A stretch of DNA of 34,655 bases from Dysgonamonadaceae bacterium (GTDB lineage: Bacteria > Bacteroidota > Bacteroidia > Bacteroidales > Azobacteroidaceae), in contig JAIRVZ010000025.1 in NCBI GenBank assembly GCA_031253625.1, forward strand, positions 1 through 34,655, in the 5' to 3' direction. The position numbers and the translations under genes are program-made. Under the pieces are notes generated by a model. It was not told where the DNA came from and did not search any database. It worked only from the letters and a program-made list of their open reading frames with translations. Of this stretch, positions 1 to 8,109 are shown in pieces. The first letter of the stretch is position 1. Every line of letters starts with the position of its first letter.

Positions 1-522
1 CCAATCATTTTAGATACTATCGAAGCAGCGGCAAAGGTAAGAGGAACCGGTATTGCCAAGCGTACGCCTGAGTATGTAGAACAAAAAATGCGTGAAGGCA
101 AAGCAATAATCGCTTTAGCTGACGGTGAGTTTGCCGGATTCTGCTACATCGAAAGCTGGGGAAACAAACAATACGTTGCCAATTCGGGATTAATCGTTGT
201 TGATAAATTCCGCGGACATGGTTTAGCCAAACGCATCAAGCAAAAATCATTCGAATTATCAAGGGAAATGTTTCCTGATGCCAAACTATTCGGATTAACC
301 TCCGGAGGTGCTGTTATGAAAATTAATACAGAACTTGGATATGTTCCGGTTACATTTGCCGAATTGACCGATGACGAGGCTTTTTGGAGAGGTTGTCAGG
401 GATGTGTAAACTCTGATATTTTGGAGCGTACAGGTCGCAAATACTGTATTTGTACTGCGATGTTGTATGACCCTGCAAAACATACCACCCCTAAATCCCC
501 TAAAGGGGACTTGAGTGAGTGA
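1..522 (+). CDS. GNAT-family N-acetyltransferase of the arginine operon (5' truncated)
   Basis: The frame is open from base 1, so the start lies outside the window; the visible part is 173 residues. It has the GNAT fold signature: a strand reading GEFAGFCYIESW, then an acetyl-CoA loop of the V-x-x-x-x-RGHGLAKRI type, then a Cys-rich C-terminal part (CQGCVN, YCICTAMLYD). It lies directly upstream of argG-argC-argD. In Bacteroidetes a GNAT protein in this position is thought to supply the acyl-glutamate entry step of arginine synthesis; that role is inference from context. The last dozen residues (TTPKSPKGDLSE) are encoded by the left arm of a palindromic repeat, so the tail and stop codon are repeat-derived. 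Family confident, exact substrate not. Confidence 0.8.
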   Translation, partial: PIILDTIEAAAKVRGTGIAKRTPEYVEQKMREGKAIIALADGEFAGFCYIESWGNKQYVANSGLIVVDKFRGHGLAKRIKQKSFELSREMFPDAKLFGLTSGGAVMKINTELGYVPVTFAELTDDEAFWRGCQGCVNSDILERTGRKYCICTAMLYDPAKHTTPKSPKGDLSE

Positions 523-582
523 TAGACCTTAGAATAGTGATAATATAAACTGAGCCCAAGTCTCCTTTAGGGGATTTAGGGG
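487..582. repeat. Inverted repeat, CCCCTAAATCCCC family
   Basis: The left arm (about 487-515) and right arm (about 553-582) are near-perfect reverse complements built on CCCCTAAATCCCCTAAAGG, separated by about 40 bases. The left arm supplies the final codons of the acetyltransferase; the right arm ends 17 bases before the argG start. In RNA it would form a long hairpin between the two genes. This looks like a dispersed Bacteroidetes intergenic palindrome rather than a simple terminator, because no T-run follows. Confidence 0.8.
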
Positions 583-599
583 TAAAAAATAATAAAACA

Positions 600-1799
600 A
601 TGAAAGAAAAAGTAGTTTTAGCATTTAGCGGAGGATTAGATACTTCGTTTTGCGCGATGTATTTATCTAAAGAAAAAGGATATGAAGTGTATACTGCCGT
701 AGCCAATACCGGTGGATTCGATGATGAAGAACTGAAACGAATCGAAGAACGTGCTTATAAACTTGGTGCTGTAAAGCACATCGCGATTGATGTTACCAAA
801 GAGTATTACGAAAAAAGTATCAAATATATGGTCTTCGGAAACGTATTGCGTAACGGCACTTATCCGATTTCTGTTAGTTCGGAACGAATTTTCCAAGCCA
901 TTGCGATTATTAATTACGCCAAAGAAATCGGTGCGGATTATGTTGCTCACGGAAGTACCGGTGCCGGAAACGACCAGATTCGTTTCGACTTGACTTTCGA
1001 AGTGCTGGCTCCGGAAATCAAGATACTGACTCCGACTCGCGATATGACGCTGACTCGCGAATATGAAATCAATTACCTGAAACAGCATGGATATGAGGCT
1101 GATTTCACTAAAATGGAATATTCCATCAACAAAGGTCTTTGGGGTACAAGTATTGGCGGAAAAGAAACATTGAAATCAGAACAAACATTGCCCGAAAAAG
1201 CATATCCTTCTCAATTACAAGAAAAAGGAGAAGAAACGCTGACTATCGGTTTCGACAATGGAGAAATCTCATCTGTCAACGGAAAAACATACAGTGATAA
1301 AGTCAAAGCAATTCAAGCTGTAGAAGCCATTGGCTCACGTTATGCTATCGGACGCGATATGCACATCGGTGATACAATTATTGGCATCAAAGGGCGTGTA
1401 GGATTCGAGGCAGCCGGTCCGTTGTTAATTATCAACGCACACAAAATGCTCGAAAAACACACATTGACCAAATGGCAACAATATTGGAAAGACCAAATCG
1501 GTAACTGGTACGGTATGTTCCTGCACGAAGCACAATATTTGGAACCGGTTATGCGCGACATGGAAGCCTTCCTACAGAACTCTCAACGTAATGTAAACGG
1601 AGCTGTCACTATTCAATTACGTCCTTATGGATATACTTTAGTTGGCGTTGAAAGTGATTTTGACTTGATGAAAGCCGATTTTGGAGAATATGGCGAAGTA
1701 AACAAGGCATGGACAGCCGATGATGCCAAAGGTTTCACCAAAATTCTCGGAATGCCGACAAAGATTTATTTCAACGTTCAGGAAAAAAATAGCAAATAG
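600..1799 (+). CDS. argG: Argininosuccinate synthase
   Basis: 399 residues. Catalyses ATP-dependent condensation of citrulline with aspartate, the penultimate step of arginine synthesis, in the cytoplasm. The N-terminal PP-loop ATP-binding motif SGGLDTS is at residues 10-16. The family-typical segments AHGSTGAGNDQIRF and GLWGTSIGG are intact, and the length is normal for ArgG. The ATG at 600 is the only start that places the PP-loop correctly. It follows the palindromic repeat and is followed after only 4 bases by argC, which supports one operon. No frameshift or missing motif was seen. Confidence 0.97.
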   Translation: MKEKVVLAFSGGLDTSFCAMYLSKEKGYEVYTAVANTGGFDDEELKRIEERAYKLGAVKHIAIDVTKEYYEKSIKYMVFGNVLRNGTYPISVSSERIFQAIAIINYAKEIGADYVAHGSTGAGNDQIRFDLTFEVLAPEIKILTPTRDMTLTREYEINYLKQHGYEADFTKMEYSINKGLWGTSIGGKETLKSEQTLPEKAYPSQLQEKGEETLTIGFDNGEISSVNGKTYSDKVKAIQAVEAIGSRYAIGRDMHIGDTIIGIKGRVGFEAAGPLLIINAHKMLEKHTLTKWQQYWKDQIGNWYGMFLHEAQYLEPVMRDMEAFLQNSQRNVNGAVTIQLRPYGYTLVGVESDFDLMKADFGEYGEVNKAWTADDAKGFTKILGMPTKIYFNVQEKNSK

Positions 1800-1803
1800 T
1801 TTT

Positions 1804-2775
1804 ATGAAAATAAAAGTAGGAATTATAGGTGGAGCAGGCTATACTGCCGGAGAGCTAATCAGGCTCCTCATAAACCACCCCAATGTGGAAATAATTTTTG
1901 TTCACAGCACGAGTAATGCCGGAAACAAAATAACCGACGTGCATGGTGGATTAATCGGAGAAACAGAACTTACATTTTCCGACAAAAATCCATTTGAAAA
2001 AGTAGATGCATTGTTCCTTTGCTCTGCTCATGGTGACAGCAAAAAATTCATGGAAGAAAATGCTATTCCAAATCACATCAAAATTATCGACCTTTCTACC
2101 GATTACAGGAAAGAAAGTCCGGAGCACGCTTTCGTTTACGGTTTGCCTGAATTAAACAAGGATAGGATTAAAAAAGCTTCACGCATAGCTAATCCCGGCT
2201 GTTTTGCAACAGCTATTCAATTGGCAATTCTGCCATTGGCAACAAACAATTTGTTGAAAAACGAAGTACATGTGAATGCCATTACCGGTTCAACAGGGGC
2301 AGGAGTAAAACCCTCAACAACAACACATTTCAGTTGGCGGGATAATAATATTTCGATATACAAGCCTTTTGAACATCAGCATTTAGGAGAAATCAATCAA
2401 TCGCTAAATCAATTACAAAAAGGATTTAATCAACCGGTTAATTTTATTCCGGTTCGAGGTAATTTTTCCCGAGGTATTTATGCAACAGCTTATACCAATT
2501 GCGATTTATCGTTGGAAGAAGTAAAAGCACTATATTCTAACTATTATAAAAATGCTGCTTTTACTTTTATCACCGACAAAAATCCCGATTTGAAACAGGC
2601 GGTAAATACTAACAAATGTATTTTACATCTTGAAAAAATTGGCAACAAAATATTAATTATTTCCATAATAGATAATTTGCTTAAAGGAGCTTCCGGACAA
2701 GCTGTACATAATTTCAACCTGATGTTTGGATTGGAAGAAAAAGCAGGATTACAATTAAAACCAAGTGCATTTTGA
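1804..2775 (+). CDS. argC: N-acetyl(succinyl)-gamma-glutamyl-phosphate reductase
   Basis: 323 residues from the ATG at 1804. The open frame extends 28 codons further upstream, but those overlap argG and lack similarity, whereas 1804 begins directly with the NADP-binding GIIGGAGYTAG (residues 6-16). The catalytic cysteine is C133 in NPGCFATA. The enzyme reduces acyl-glutamyl phosphate to the semialdehyde. Bacteroides uses N-succinyl rather than N-acetyl intermediates; which applies here cannot be read from ArgC. Its stop is separated from the argD start by one base, implying co-transcription and probably coupled translation. Confidence 0.95.
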   Translation: MKIKVGIIGGAGYTAGELIRLLINHPNVEIIFVHSTSNAGNKITDVHGGLIGETELTFSDKNPFEKVDALFLCSAHGDSKKFMEENAIPNHIKIIDLSTDYRKESPEHAFVYGLPELNKDRIKKASRIANPGCFATAIQLAILPLATNNLLKNEVHVNAITGSTGAGVKPSTTTHFSWRDNNISIYKPFEHQHLGEINQSLNQLQKGFNQPVNFIPVRGNFSRGIYATAYTNCDLSLEEVKALYSNYYKNAAFTFITDKNPDLKQAVNTNKCILHLEKIGNKILIISIIDNLLKGASGQAVHNFNLMFGLEEKAGLQLKPSAF

Positions 2776-2776
2776 T

Positions 2777-3898
2777 ATGAAACCATTCGACGTATACCCC
2801 CTTTGGCCTATTGAGCCGGTAAAAGCGCAAGGCTGCAAAGTTTATGATAAAAATGGCGTAGAGTATCTTGACCTTTACGGTGGTCATGCTGTAATCTCCA
2901 TCGGACATACTCATCCGCATTATGTAAAAATGTTGACGGAACAATTGAATAAAATAGCATTTTATTCTAACTCTGTAATTAATTCACTTCAAGACGAATA
3001 CGCTGAAAAGCTTGGTAAAATATCGGGATATGAAGATTATTCCGTCTTTATGGTGAACTCCGGTGCCGAAGCCAATGAAAACGCTTTGAAATTAGCATCA
3101 TTTCATAATGGAAGGAAAAAAGTGTTATCTTTCAAACAGGCATTTCACGGACGAACTTTCGCTGCTGTTAAAGTTACGGATAACGCGAAATATTTGGCAC
3201 CCATCAATGAAAATATGAATGTCGTTTTTGTTCCGTTTAATGACATTGAGGCTGTTAAAGAAGTACTTTACAAAAAAGATATTTCATCAGTCATCATCGA
3301 AGGAATACAAGGAATTGGCGGAATACAAGTACCTACTCCCGCTTTTTTGCAGGAATTAAGCAAAGTTTGTAAAGAAACCGGAACAGTCTTAATCTTAGAC
3401 GAAATACAATCGGGCTACGGAAGAACCGGAAAATTCTTTGCCCACCAATACGCCGGAATCAAACCCGATATTATTACCATTGCCAAAGGAATGGGTAACG
3501 GTTTTCCAATTTCGGGAGTACTTATTTCGCCCGAATTCAAAGCTGTTCACGGGCAATTGGGAACCACTTTCGGTGGCAATCAATTAGCTTGTGCCGCCGC
3601 CATCGCCGTTTTGGATGTGATGAAAGAAGAAAATCTGATTGAAAATGCGGCCAATGTCGGTAAATTCCTGATAGAAGAATTGAAGAAATTTCCTCAAATC
3701 AAAGAAGTTCGCGGACATGGTTTGATGATTGGATTGGAATTCGACGAGCCGATTAAACCCATGAGAGATAAACTGCTTTTCGAGCAAAAAGTATTTACCG
3801 GAGTAACCGGCATACATATTTTCCGTTTACTTCCTCCATTGTGTTTATCAATGGAAGAGGCAAAAGAATTTTTGATTAGATTTAAGAACATTTTATAA
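2777..3898 (+). CDS. argD: Acyl-ornithine aminotransferase (class III, PLP)
   Basis: 373 residues from the ATG at 2777; a start four codons upstream is in frame but overlaps the end of argC. This is a class III PLP aminotransferase: NSGAEANE at 94-101, FHGRTFAA near 123-130, the PLP-contacting aspartate D208 in LDEIQSGYGRTG, and the Schiff-base lysine K237 in IAKGMGNGFP. It converts acyl-glutamate semialdehyde to acyl-ornithine, probably acetyl or succinyl as for ArgC. It is the last gene of the visible arginine operon; the next gene begins after 44 bases and is unrelated. Confidence 0.93.
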   Translation: MKPFDVYPLWPIEPVKAQGCKVYDKNGVEYLDLYGGHAVISIGHTHPHYVKMLTEQLNKIAFYSNSVINSLQDEYAEKLGKISGYEDYSVFMVNSGAEANENALKLASFHNGRKKVLSFKQAFHGRTFAAVKVTDNAKYLAPINENMNVVFVPFNDIEAVKEVLYKKDISSVIIEGIQGIGGIQVPTPAFLQELSKVCKETGTVLILDEIQSGYGRTGKFFAHQYAGIKPDIITIAKGMGNGFPISGVLISPEFKAVHGQLGTTFGGNQLACAAAIAVLDVMKEENLIENAANVGKFLIEELKKFPQIKEVRGHGLMIGLEFDEPIKPMRDKLLFEQKVFTGVTGIHIFRLLPPLCLSMEEAKEFLIRFKNIL

Positions 3899-3942
3899 GA
3901 ATTTTTATCTATTTTTACGAAGTATTTTTAAAAACAACTATT

Positions 3943-4770
3943 ATGGCTACAACAAAAAAAGTTACGAAAGTAAGCAGTAGTGGAGGTACACCTCCAAAAG
4001 CAACATTTGTTCCCTCCGCGGAAAATAAGAGTAAAGCCACGCAATTACGCATTATTGCCTGCATTCTGTGGTTTTTAGGTATTGCGGCACAAGCAGGCGC
4101 AATATATGTATTGATAACATGTGCGAAACCTATCGAAACAATTTCTTGGATTTGGATAATTGGACTTCTCGTGGTTGATTTTATTTTGGTTGTCATCGGT
4201 TCACAACTTTGGAAAAAATCAAACCGTTTAGACCCTGCATCGAAGAAAGACAAAGTGAGATTCTTCTTGCAAAATCAACTTGGAGTTATTATTTCTGTTA
4301 TCGCTTTCTTACCTTTTATAATTTTTGCTCTTATGAACAAAGACATGAGCGGGAAAGAAAAAGGTATACTGGGCGGTATTGCTGCTGTACTCTTGGTTGC
4401 AGCCGGTCTTTTGAGTGCCGATTTCAATCCGCCTTCAATAGAAGAATATTCCGAACAATCTGAGTATGTACAAGAACTCATGGGAGTTGACCAAGTTTAT
4501 GGAACAAAATCAGGCACAAAATATCATTTATTCGACGATTGTCAATACTTGAAAAGCGACAGAACAACTGAAATTTTTGAAGGTACGGTAGCAGCTCTTT
4601 ATGCTCATAATTCAAGAATTAAACCTAGCATTAGTTCTCTTTGCAGTGCTTGCGAAAAACGTGCCGCTAAAGCAAAAGGTTGGACTGATGAGCAATTGCA
4701 AGAAGCAAAAAACAAAGCTTTAAATCTTGTTTTTGAACCACAAGAAGAGTCAAACGAAGAAACAGAATGA
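3943..4770 (+). CDS. Four-TM membrane protein with C-terminal His/Cys motif
   Basis: 275 residues, family not recognised by name. A Lys/Ser-rich cytoplasmic-looking N-terminus is followed by four hydrophobic segments (about 36-59, 66-87, 112-131, 141-159), then a soluble C-terminal domain. That domain has H195, C200, C234 and C237 arranged as YHLFDDC then LCSACEKR. The spacing resembles the small metal-binding fold of Ada-like nuclease and helicase accessory domains, where a Tyr-His and Cys pair with a CxxC. Zinc binding is inference. The stop abuts a palindromic repeat. Possible roles include a membrane stress sensor, but no function can be assigned. Confidence 0.75.
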   Translation: MATTKKVTKVSSSGGTPPKATFVPSAENKSKATQLRIIACILWFLGIAAQAGAIYVLITCAKPIETISWIWIIGLLVVDFILVVIGSQLWKKSNRLDPASKKDKVRFFLQNQLGVIISVIAFLPFIIFALMNKDMSGKEKGILGGIAAVLLVAAGLLSADFNPPSIEEYSEQSEYVQELMGVDQVYGTKSGTKYHLFDDCQYLKSDRTTEIFEGTVAALYAHNSRIKPSISSLCSACEKRAAKAKGWTDEQLQEAKNKALNLVFEPQEESNEETE

Positions 4771-4771
4771 T

Positions 4772-4877
4772 TTTTTGAACGCAGATGACGCGGATAACGC
4801 GGATTTTCACGGATAACAATTTATTCAATTTTAAAATCTGCGGAAATCCGCGTTATCCGCGTCATCTGCGTTCAAAA
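4772..4877. repeat. Long inverted repeat, CGCAGATGACGCGGATAACG family (copy 1)
   Basis: The left arm 4772-4807 and right arm 4843-4877 are perfect reverse complements over about 35 bases, separated by an AT-rich spacer that holds a further degenerate unit. The ends are T-rich/A-rich, so it could also terminate transcription. The same family recurs at 13711-13824. It contains no gene of its own; reading through the right half gives a spurious N-terminal extension of the next gene. Confidence 0.9.
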
Positions 4878-4910
4878 ACACATCATACTAACTCTAAAAA
4901 TGAATTCATT

Positions 4911-5234
4911 ATGGCAAACGAAATTGTAAAATTAGTGGCTAAAAAAGCCAATATATCAGAGCCAATCGCTCAGATAGCAGTAGATACGGTTTTAACTGCG
5001 ATAAAAAGCAAACTTCCTGCAGCTGCGGGAGGTATCATTGATACGTTCTTGAGTTCGGGTGTTACAATTCCTACTTCTAAAAGTAGCAGTAAGGCACCTG
5101 CTAAGACAACAAAAACTCCAGCTAAAACAACAAAAGCCCCGGCAAAAAATGCTAAAAAAGACAACAACCCGCTTGGAGGGCTTGGTGATATTGCTACCAG
5201 CGTACTTGGAAGTCTGTTAGGTAGTAAAAAATAA
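4911..5234 (+). CDS. Small helical protein with Lys/Ala/Pro linker
   Basis: 107 residues from the ATG at 4911; longer in-frame extensions only translate the palindromic repeat and were discarded. Residues 1-50 form an Ala/Ile-rich helical segment ending in a Gly-containing turn, reminiscent of the DUF2267/DUF937-type helical families. Residues 55-85 are a low-complexity linker of repeated APAKTTK units. The end is a Gly/Leu-rich patch (NPLGGLGDIATSVLGSLLG) that recalls the C-terminus of DUF937/YidB-like proteins. There is no signal peptide. Six bases separate it from ygiQ. Function unknown. Confidence 0.7.
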   Translation: MANEIVKLVAKKANISEPIAQIAVDTVLTAIKSKLPAAAGGIIDTFLSSGVTIPTSKSSSKAPAKTTKTPAKTTKAPAKNAKKDNNPLGGLGDIATSVLGSLLGSKK

Positions 5235-5240
5235 AAAAAC

Positions 5241-7145
5241 TTGAAATTGACGGATTGGTTACCCACAACCAAGAAAGAAGTGGAATTGCGCGGTTGGGAT
5301 GAACTGGATGTCATTCTTTTCTCTGGGGATGCTTATGTAGATCATCCTTCGTTCGGAACTGCCGTTCTTGGTCACTTGTTGGAATCAATGGGATTAAAAG
5401 TCGCAATCGTCCCTCAACCTAATTGGAGGGACGATTTGCGAGATTTCAAAAAATTAGGCAAACCTCGTTTATTTTTCGGAGTTTCGGCAGGAGCCATGGA
5501 TTCGATGGTCAATAAATATACTGCCAACAAGCGATTGCGTTCGGACGATGCTTATACTCCTGATGCACGGGTAGATATGCGTCCCGAATATCCGACCTTG
5601 GTCTATACCAAAATACTGAAAGATATTTTTCCTGATACTCCGGTTATCATTGGCGGCATCGAGGCATCTTTGCGCCGGCTTTCTCACTACGATTATTGGC
5701 AAGATAAACTTTTACCAAGTATTCTGATTGATTCTCAGGCAGACATATTGGTATATGGGTCAGGAGAAAAACCAATCAAAGCAATAGCCGAAGCTTTGCA
5801 AAACGGAACCAAAATTGAAGAACTTGATTCAATTCCTCAAACTGTTATTGCCTGTCATTGCGAACCGCGAAGGTTCGTCATTGCGAGGAACGAAGCAAAC
5901 CAGAATTATCAAATTGACGTAGTCAAAATGGATTGCTTCGAGCAGAGCTCTCGCAATGACGCCCGCACTCGCAACGAAGGTAACATCATTCTGCATTCAT
6001 TTGAAGATTGCCTGAAAGACAAAAGAAAACAGGCTGAAAATTTTCGTCATATCGAAGAAGAATCAAACAAAATCAAGGCAGTACGCCTACTCCAGCAAAC
6101 AGGACAAAAAACAGTTGTTGTGAATCCGCCCTATCCTGTGGCGACAACAAAAGAGGTAGATGCCTGCTATGACTTGCCTTACACGCGCTTACCTCATCCA
6201 AAATATAAGGATAAACGCATCCCGGCTTACGAAATGATTCGTCATTCGGTAACTATCCATCGCGGCTGTTTTGGCGGTTGCGCTTTTTGTACCATTTCAG
6301 CCCATCAGGGAAAATTTATTGCTTCACGCTCCAAAGAATCTGTACTCAAAGAAGTGAAAGCAATAACAGAAATGCTTGATTTCAAAGGATATATAAGCGA
6401 TTTGGGAGGACCTTCGGCAAATATGTACGACATGAAAGGCAAAGAATCGAAAATCTGTGAATCTTGCAAAAAACCATCTTGCATTTTCCCGCAAATTTGT
6501 AAGAACTTGGATGCCAATCACAAACCATTATTGGAATTATATCAGGCAGTAGATAAAATTCCGGGGGTAAAAAAATCTTTTATCGGAAGCGGTATTCGTT
6601 ACGATTTACTTGTAAATCAATATGATGACGGAGAACTCAGCAAATCTGCCCGCGATTATACTCAAGAACTGATTTCAAAACATGTTTCCGGACGTTTGAA
6701 GGTAGCTCCCGAACATACTTCTCACGAAACGCTTGCTTGCATTCGAAAACCTGATTTTTCTACTTTTTACCAATTCAAAAAGATATTTGATAAAATCAAT
6801 AAGGAACAATATCTGAATCAGCAGCTTATTCCCTATTTCATGAGTTCGCATCCGGCTTGCACCGAAATCGATATGGCAGAATTGGCAATCATTTCCAAAT
6901 CGCTAAATTTCCAATTGGAACAAGTGCAAGATTTTACTCCCACCCCGATGACTTTATCTTCTGAAATTTATTATTCCGGCATCCATCCCTACACCATGAA
7001 ACCGGTATATACTGCCAAATCGAAAGAAGAAAAACTAAATCAACGGCAATACTTTTTCTGGTATAATCGAGATTATAAAAACCAAATAGCCAAAGCGTTA
7101 AACCGATTGAAAAGACCTGATTTATTAAAGAAATTGTATCTGTAG
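5241..7145 (+). CDS. YgiQ-family radical SAM protein
   Basis: 634 residues. An in-frame stop lies three codons upstream (5232-5234) and no ATG precedes the conserved N-terminus (WLPTTKKEVELRGWDELDV), so TTG at 5241 is the start. The N-terminal cobalamin-binding-like domain is followed by the radical SAM motif C343-x3-C347-x2-C350 (RGCFGGCAFC) and the UPF0313 C-terminal region (HPYTMKPVY). The family's reaction is not established. The frame contains an extra stretch at about residues 203-247 encoded by a palindromic repeat, between the two domains, without frame disruption. It probably belongs with the small upstream gene. Confidence 0.93.
   Translation: MKLTDWLPTTKKEVELRGWDELDVILFSGDAYVDHPSFGTAVLGHLLESMGLKVAIVPQPNWRDDLRDFKKLGKPRLFFGVSAGAMDSMVNKYTANKRLRSDDAYTPDARVDMRPEYPTLVYTKILKDIFPDTPVIIGGIEASLRRLSHYDYWQDKLLPSILIDSQADILVYGSGEKPIKAIAEALQNGTKIEELDSIPQTVIACHCEPRRFVIARNEANQNYQIDVVKMDCFEQSSRNDARTRNEGNIILHSFEDCLKDKRKQAENFRHIEEESNKIKAVRLLQQTGQKTVVVNPPYPVATTKEVDACYDLPYTRLPHPKYKDKRIPAYEMIRHSVTIHRGCFGGCAFCTISAHQGKFIASRSKESVLKEVKAITEMLDFKGYISDLGGPSANMYDMKGKESKICESCKKPSCIFPQICKNLDANHKPLLELYQAVDKIPGVKKSFIGSGIRYDLLVNQYDDGELSKSARDYTQELISKHVSGRLKVAPEHTSHETLACIRKPDFSTFYQFKKIFDKINKEQYLNQQLIPYFMSSHPACTEIDMAELAIISKSLNFQLEQVQDFTPTPMTLSSEIYYSGIHPYTMKPVYTAKSKEEKLNQRQYFFWYNRDYKNQIAKALNRLKRPDLLKKLYL
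5853..5975. repeat. GTCATTGCGAGG-type palindromic repeat inside ygiQ
   Basis: GTCATTGCGAGGAACGAAGC at about 5877 faces its inverted partner, which ends in CTCGCAATGAC at about 5960. A partial third unit, GTCATTGCGAACCGCGAAGG, starts at 5854. The element is translated in frame as residues resembling VIARNEA...DCF...SRNDA, the typical peptide reading of this widespread repeat. It sits between the N-terminal domain and the radical SAM core, where an insertion would be tolerated as a loop. Confidence 0.85.
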
Positions 7146-7239
7146 AATTTTTATGAATACCCTGTATTTTACTCAAACGTCCCGCAGGGACATAACTTTA
7201 TTAACTGTAGGTAAGGTACAGCGGGATACCGAAGCGATA

Positions 7240-7270
7240 TTTGAAAAGTAGAAGGAAATGGCTAAATTTG
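7240..7270 (+). promoter_or_regulatory. Promoter of the FISUMP lipoprotein gene
   Basis: TTTG at 7240-7243, a 19-base spacer and TAAATTTG at 7263-7270 match the Bacteroidetes -33/-7 consensus exactly. The expected transcript start, near 7277, is about ten bases before the ATG at 7288, which supports that start over the in-frame ATG at 7258. Confidence 0.65.
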
Positions 7271-7287
7271 CAAAAAATATATTGACA

Positions 7288-7944
7288 ATGAGAAAAATAG
7301 TAATCATTTTAAGTTTTTTTACGCTAATTGCGAGCAGTTGCGGGCAAACTGCGAAAAACAAGGAACCAATATTAAATGTAGCCGATGAAGGTGTTATTAT
7401 TAATGGAGTGAAATGGGCAACTCGTAATGTTGATTCCCCACATACTTTTGCTGAAAGCCCTGAGGATGTTGGAATGTTTTATCAATGGAATAAAAAAATT
7501 GGTTGGTCTGCCGCTAATCCAATAGTGAACTCAAATAACAAAACAGAATGGAAAGATGCTATTTCCACAGATAAAATATGGATAGCTCGTAATGACCCAA
7601 GCCCTGACGGTTGGCGTGTACCTACTATGGAAGAGATATATAGCCTATTAGATACAGAGAAAGTTACTAATGAATGGACTGTTCAAAACGGTGTAAATGG
7701 TAGAAGATTTACTGATATTGTTACTGGCAACTTTATTTTTTTGCCTGCTGCTGGTGGGCGGTTAGGAGATGACGGCTGCTTATACAATGTTAGTTTGAGT
7801 GGTAATTATTGGAGTAATAAGAAACTTAACAGCGACCACGGTCACTTTGCTTATAGTCTATTATTTTTTAGAGATAGAGGAGCGAAGTGGGAAGAATTTC
7901 ACATTTGCGGAATGGGGTTCTCTATCCGTTGTGTAGCGAAATGA
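7288..7944 (+). CDS. FISUMP-domain lipoprotein
   Basis: 218 residues from the ATG at 7288, chosen because the promoter -7 box covers the upstream ATG. The signal peptide is type II, with lipobox ASSC at C18, so this is probably an exported lipoprotein. The mature part shows the Fibrobacter succinogenes major paralogous domain pattern: VKWATRNVD, GMFYQWN, PDGWRVPTMEE, FLPAAGGR, and a YWSN/SIRCV ending. These domains are found on surface-exposed proteins of Bacteroidetes and Fibrobacteres; the binding partner is unknown. It stands alone with its own promoter. Confidence 0.85.
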   Translation: MRKIVIILSFFTLIASSCGQTAKNKEPILNVADEGVIINGVKWATRNVDSPHTFAESPEDVGMFYQWNKKIGWSAANPIVNSNNKTEWKDAISTDKIWIARNDPSPDGWRVPTMEEIYSLLDTEKVTNEWTVQNGVNGRRFTDIVTGNFIFLPAAGGRLGDDGCLYNVSLSGNYWSNKKLNSDHGHFAYSLLFFRDRGAKWEEFHICGMGFSIRCVAK

Positions 7945-8109
7945 ACGATAAATAGGAAACAAATGCCAGTCGACAACCACACAATGGCGGCAGTAGCACC
8001 GCACAAACGTCAGTGCAATTTCGGAAGTTTTGCGCCCGCGCGAGCCTCAGTAGAAGCCGCCACTGCGAAAATCTGTTTCTATATTATGTTTATTGCGTGT
8101 GAAAAAGTT

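Noticed and set aside
4785..4910. N-terminal extension of the small helical protein
   Set aside because: It only translates the palindromic repeat (a peptide like MTRITRIF that this repeat always gives); the ATG at 4911 begins the real protein.
7178..7200. Small palindrome GTCCCGCAGGGAC after ygiQ
   Set aside because: Too short for a confident terminator (no T-run follows directly); noted only as a possible relic of a dispersed repeat, as at about 26475.
7963..8109. 49-codon extension upstream of the thioredoxin-like gene
   Set aside because: GC-rich stretch with no similarity and a composition unlike its surroundings; the signal peptide starts cleanly at 8110.
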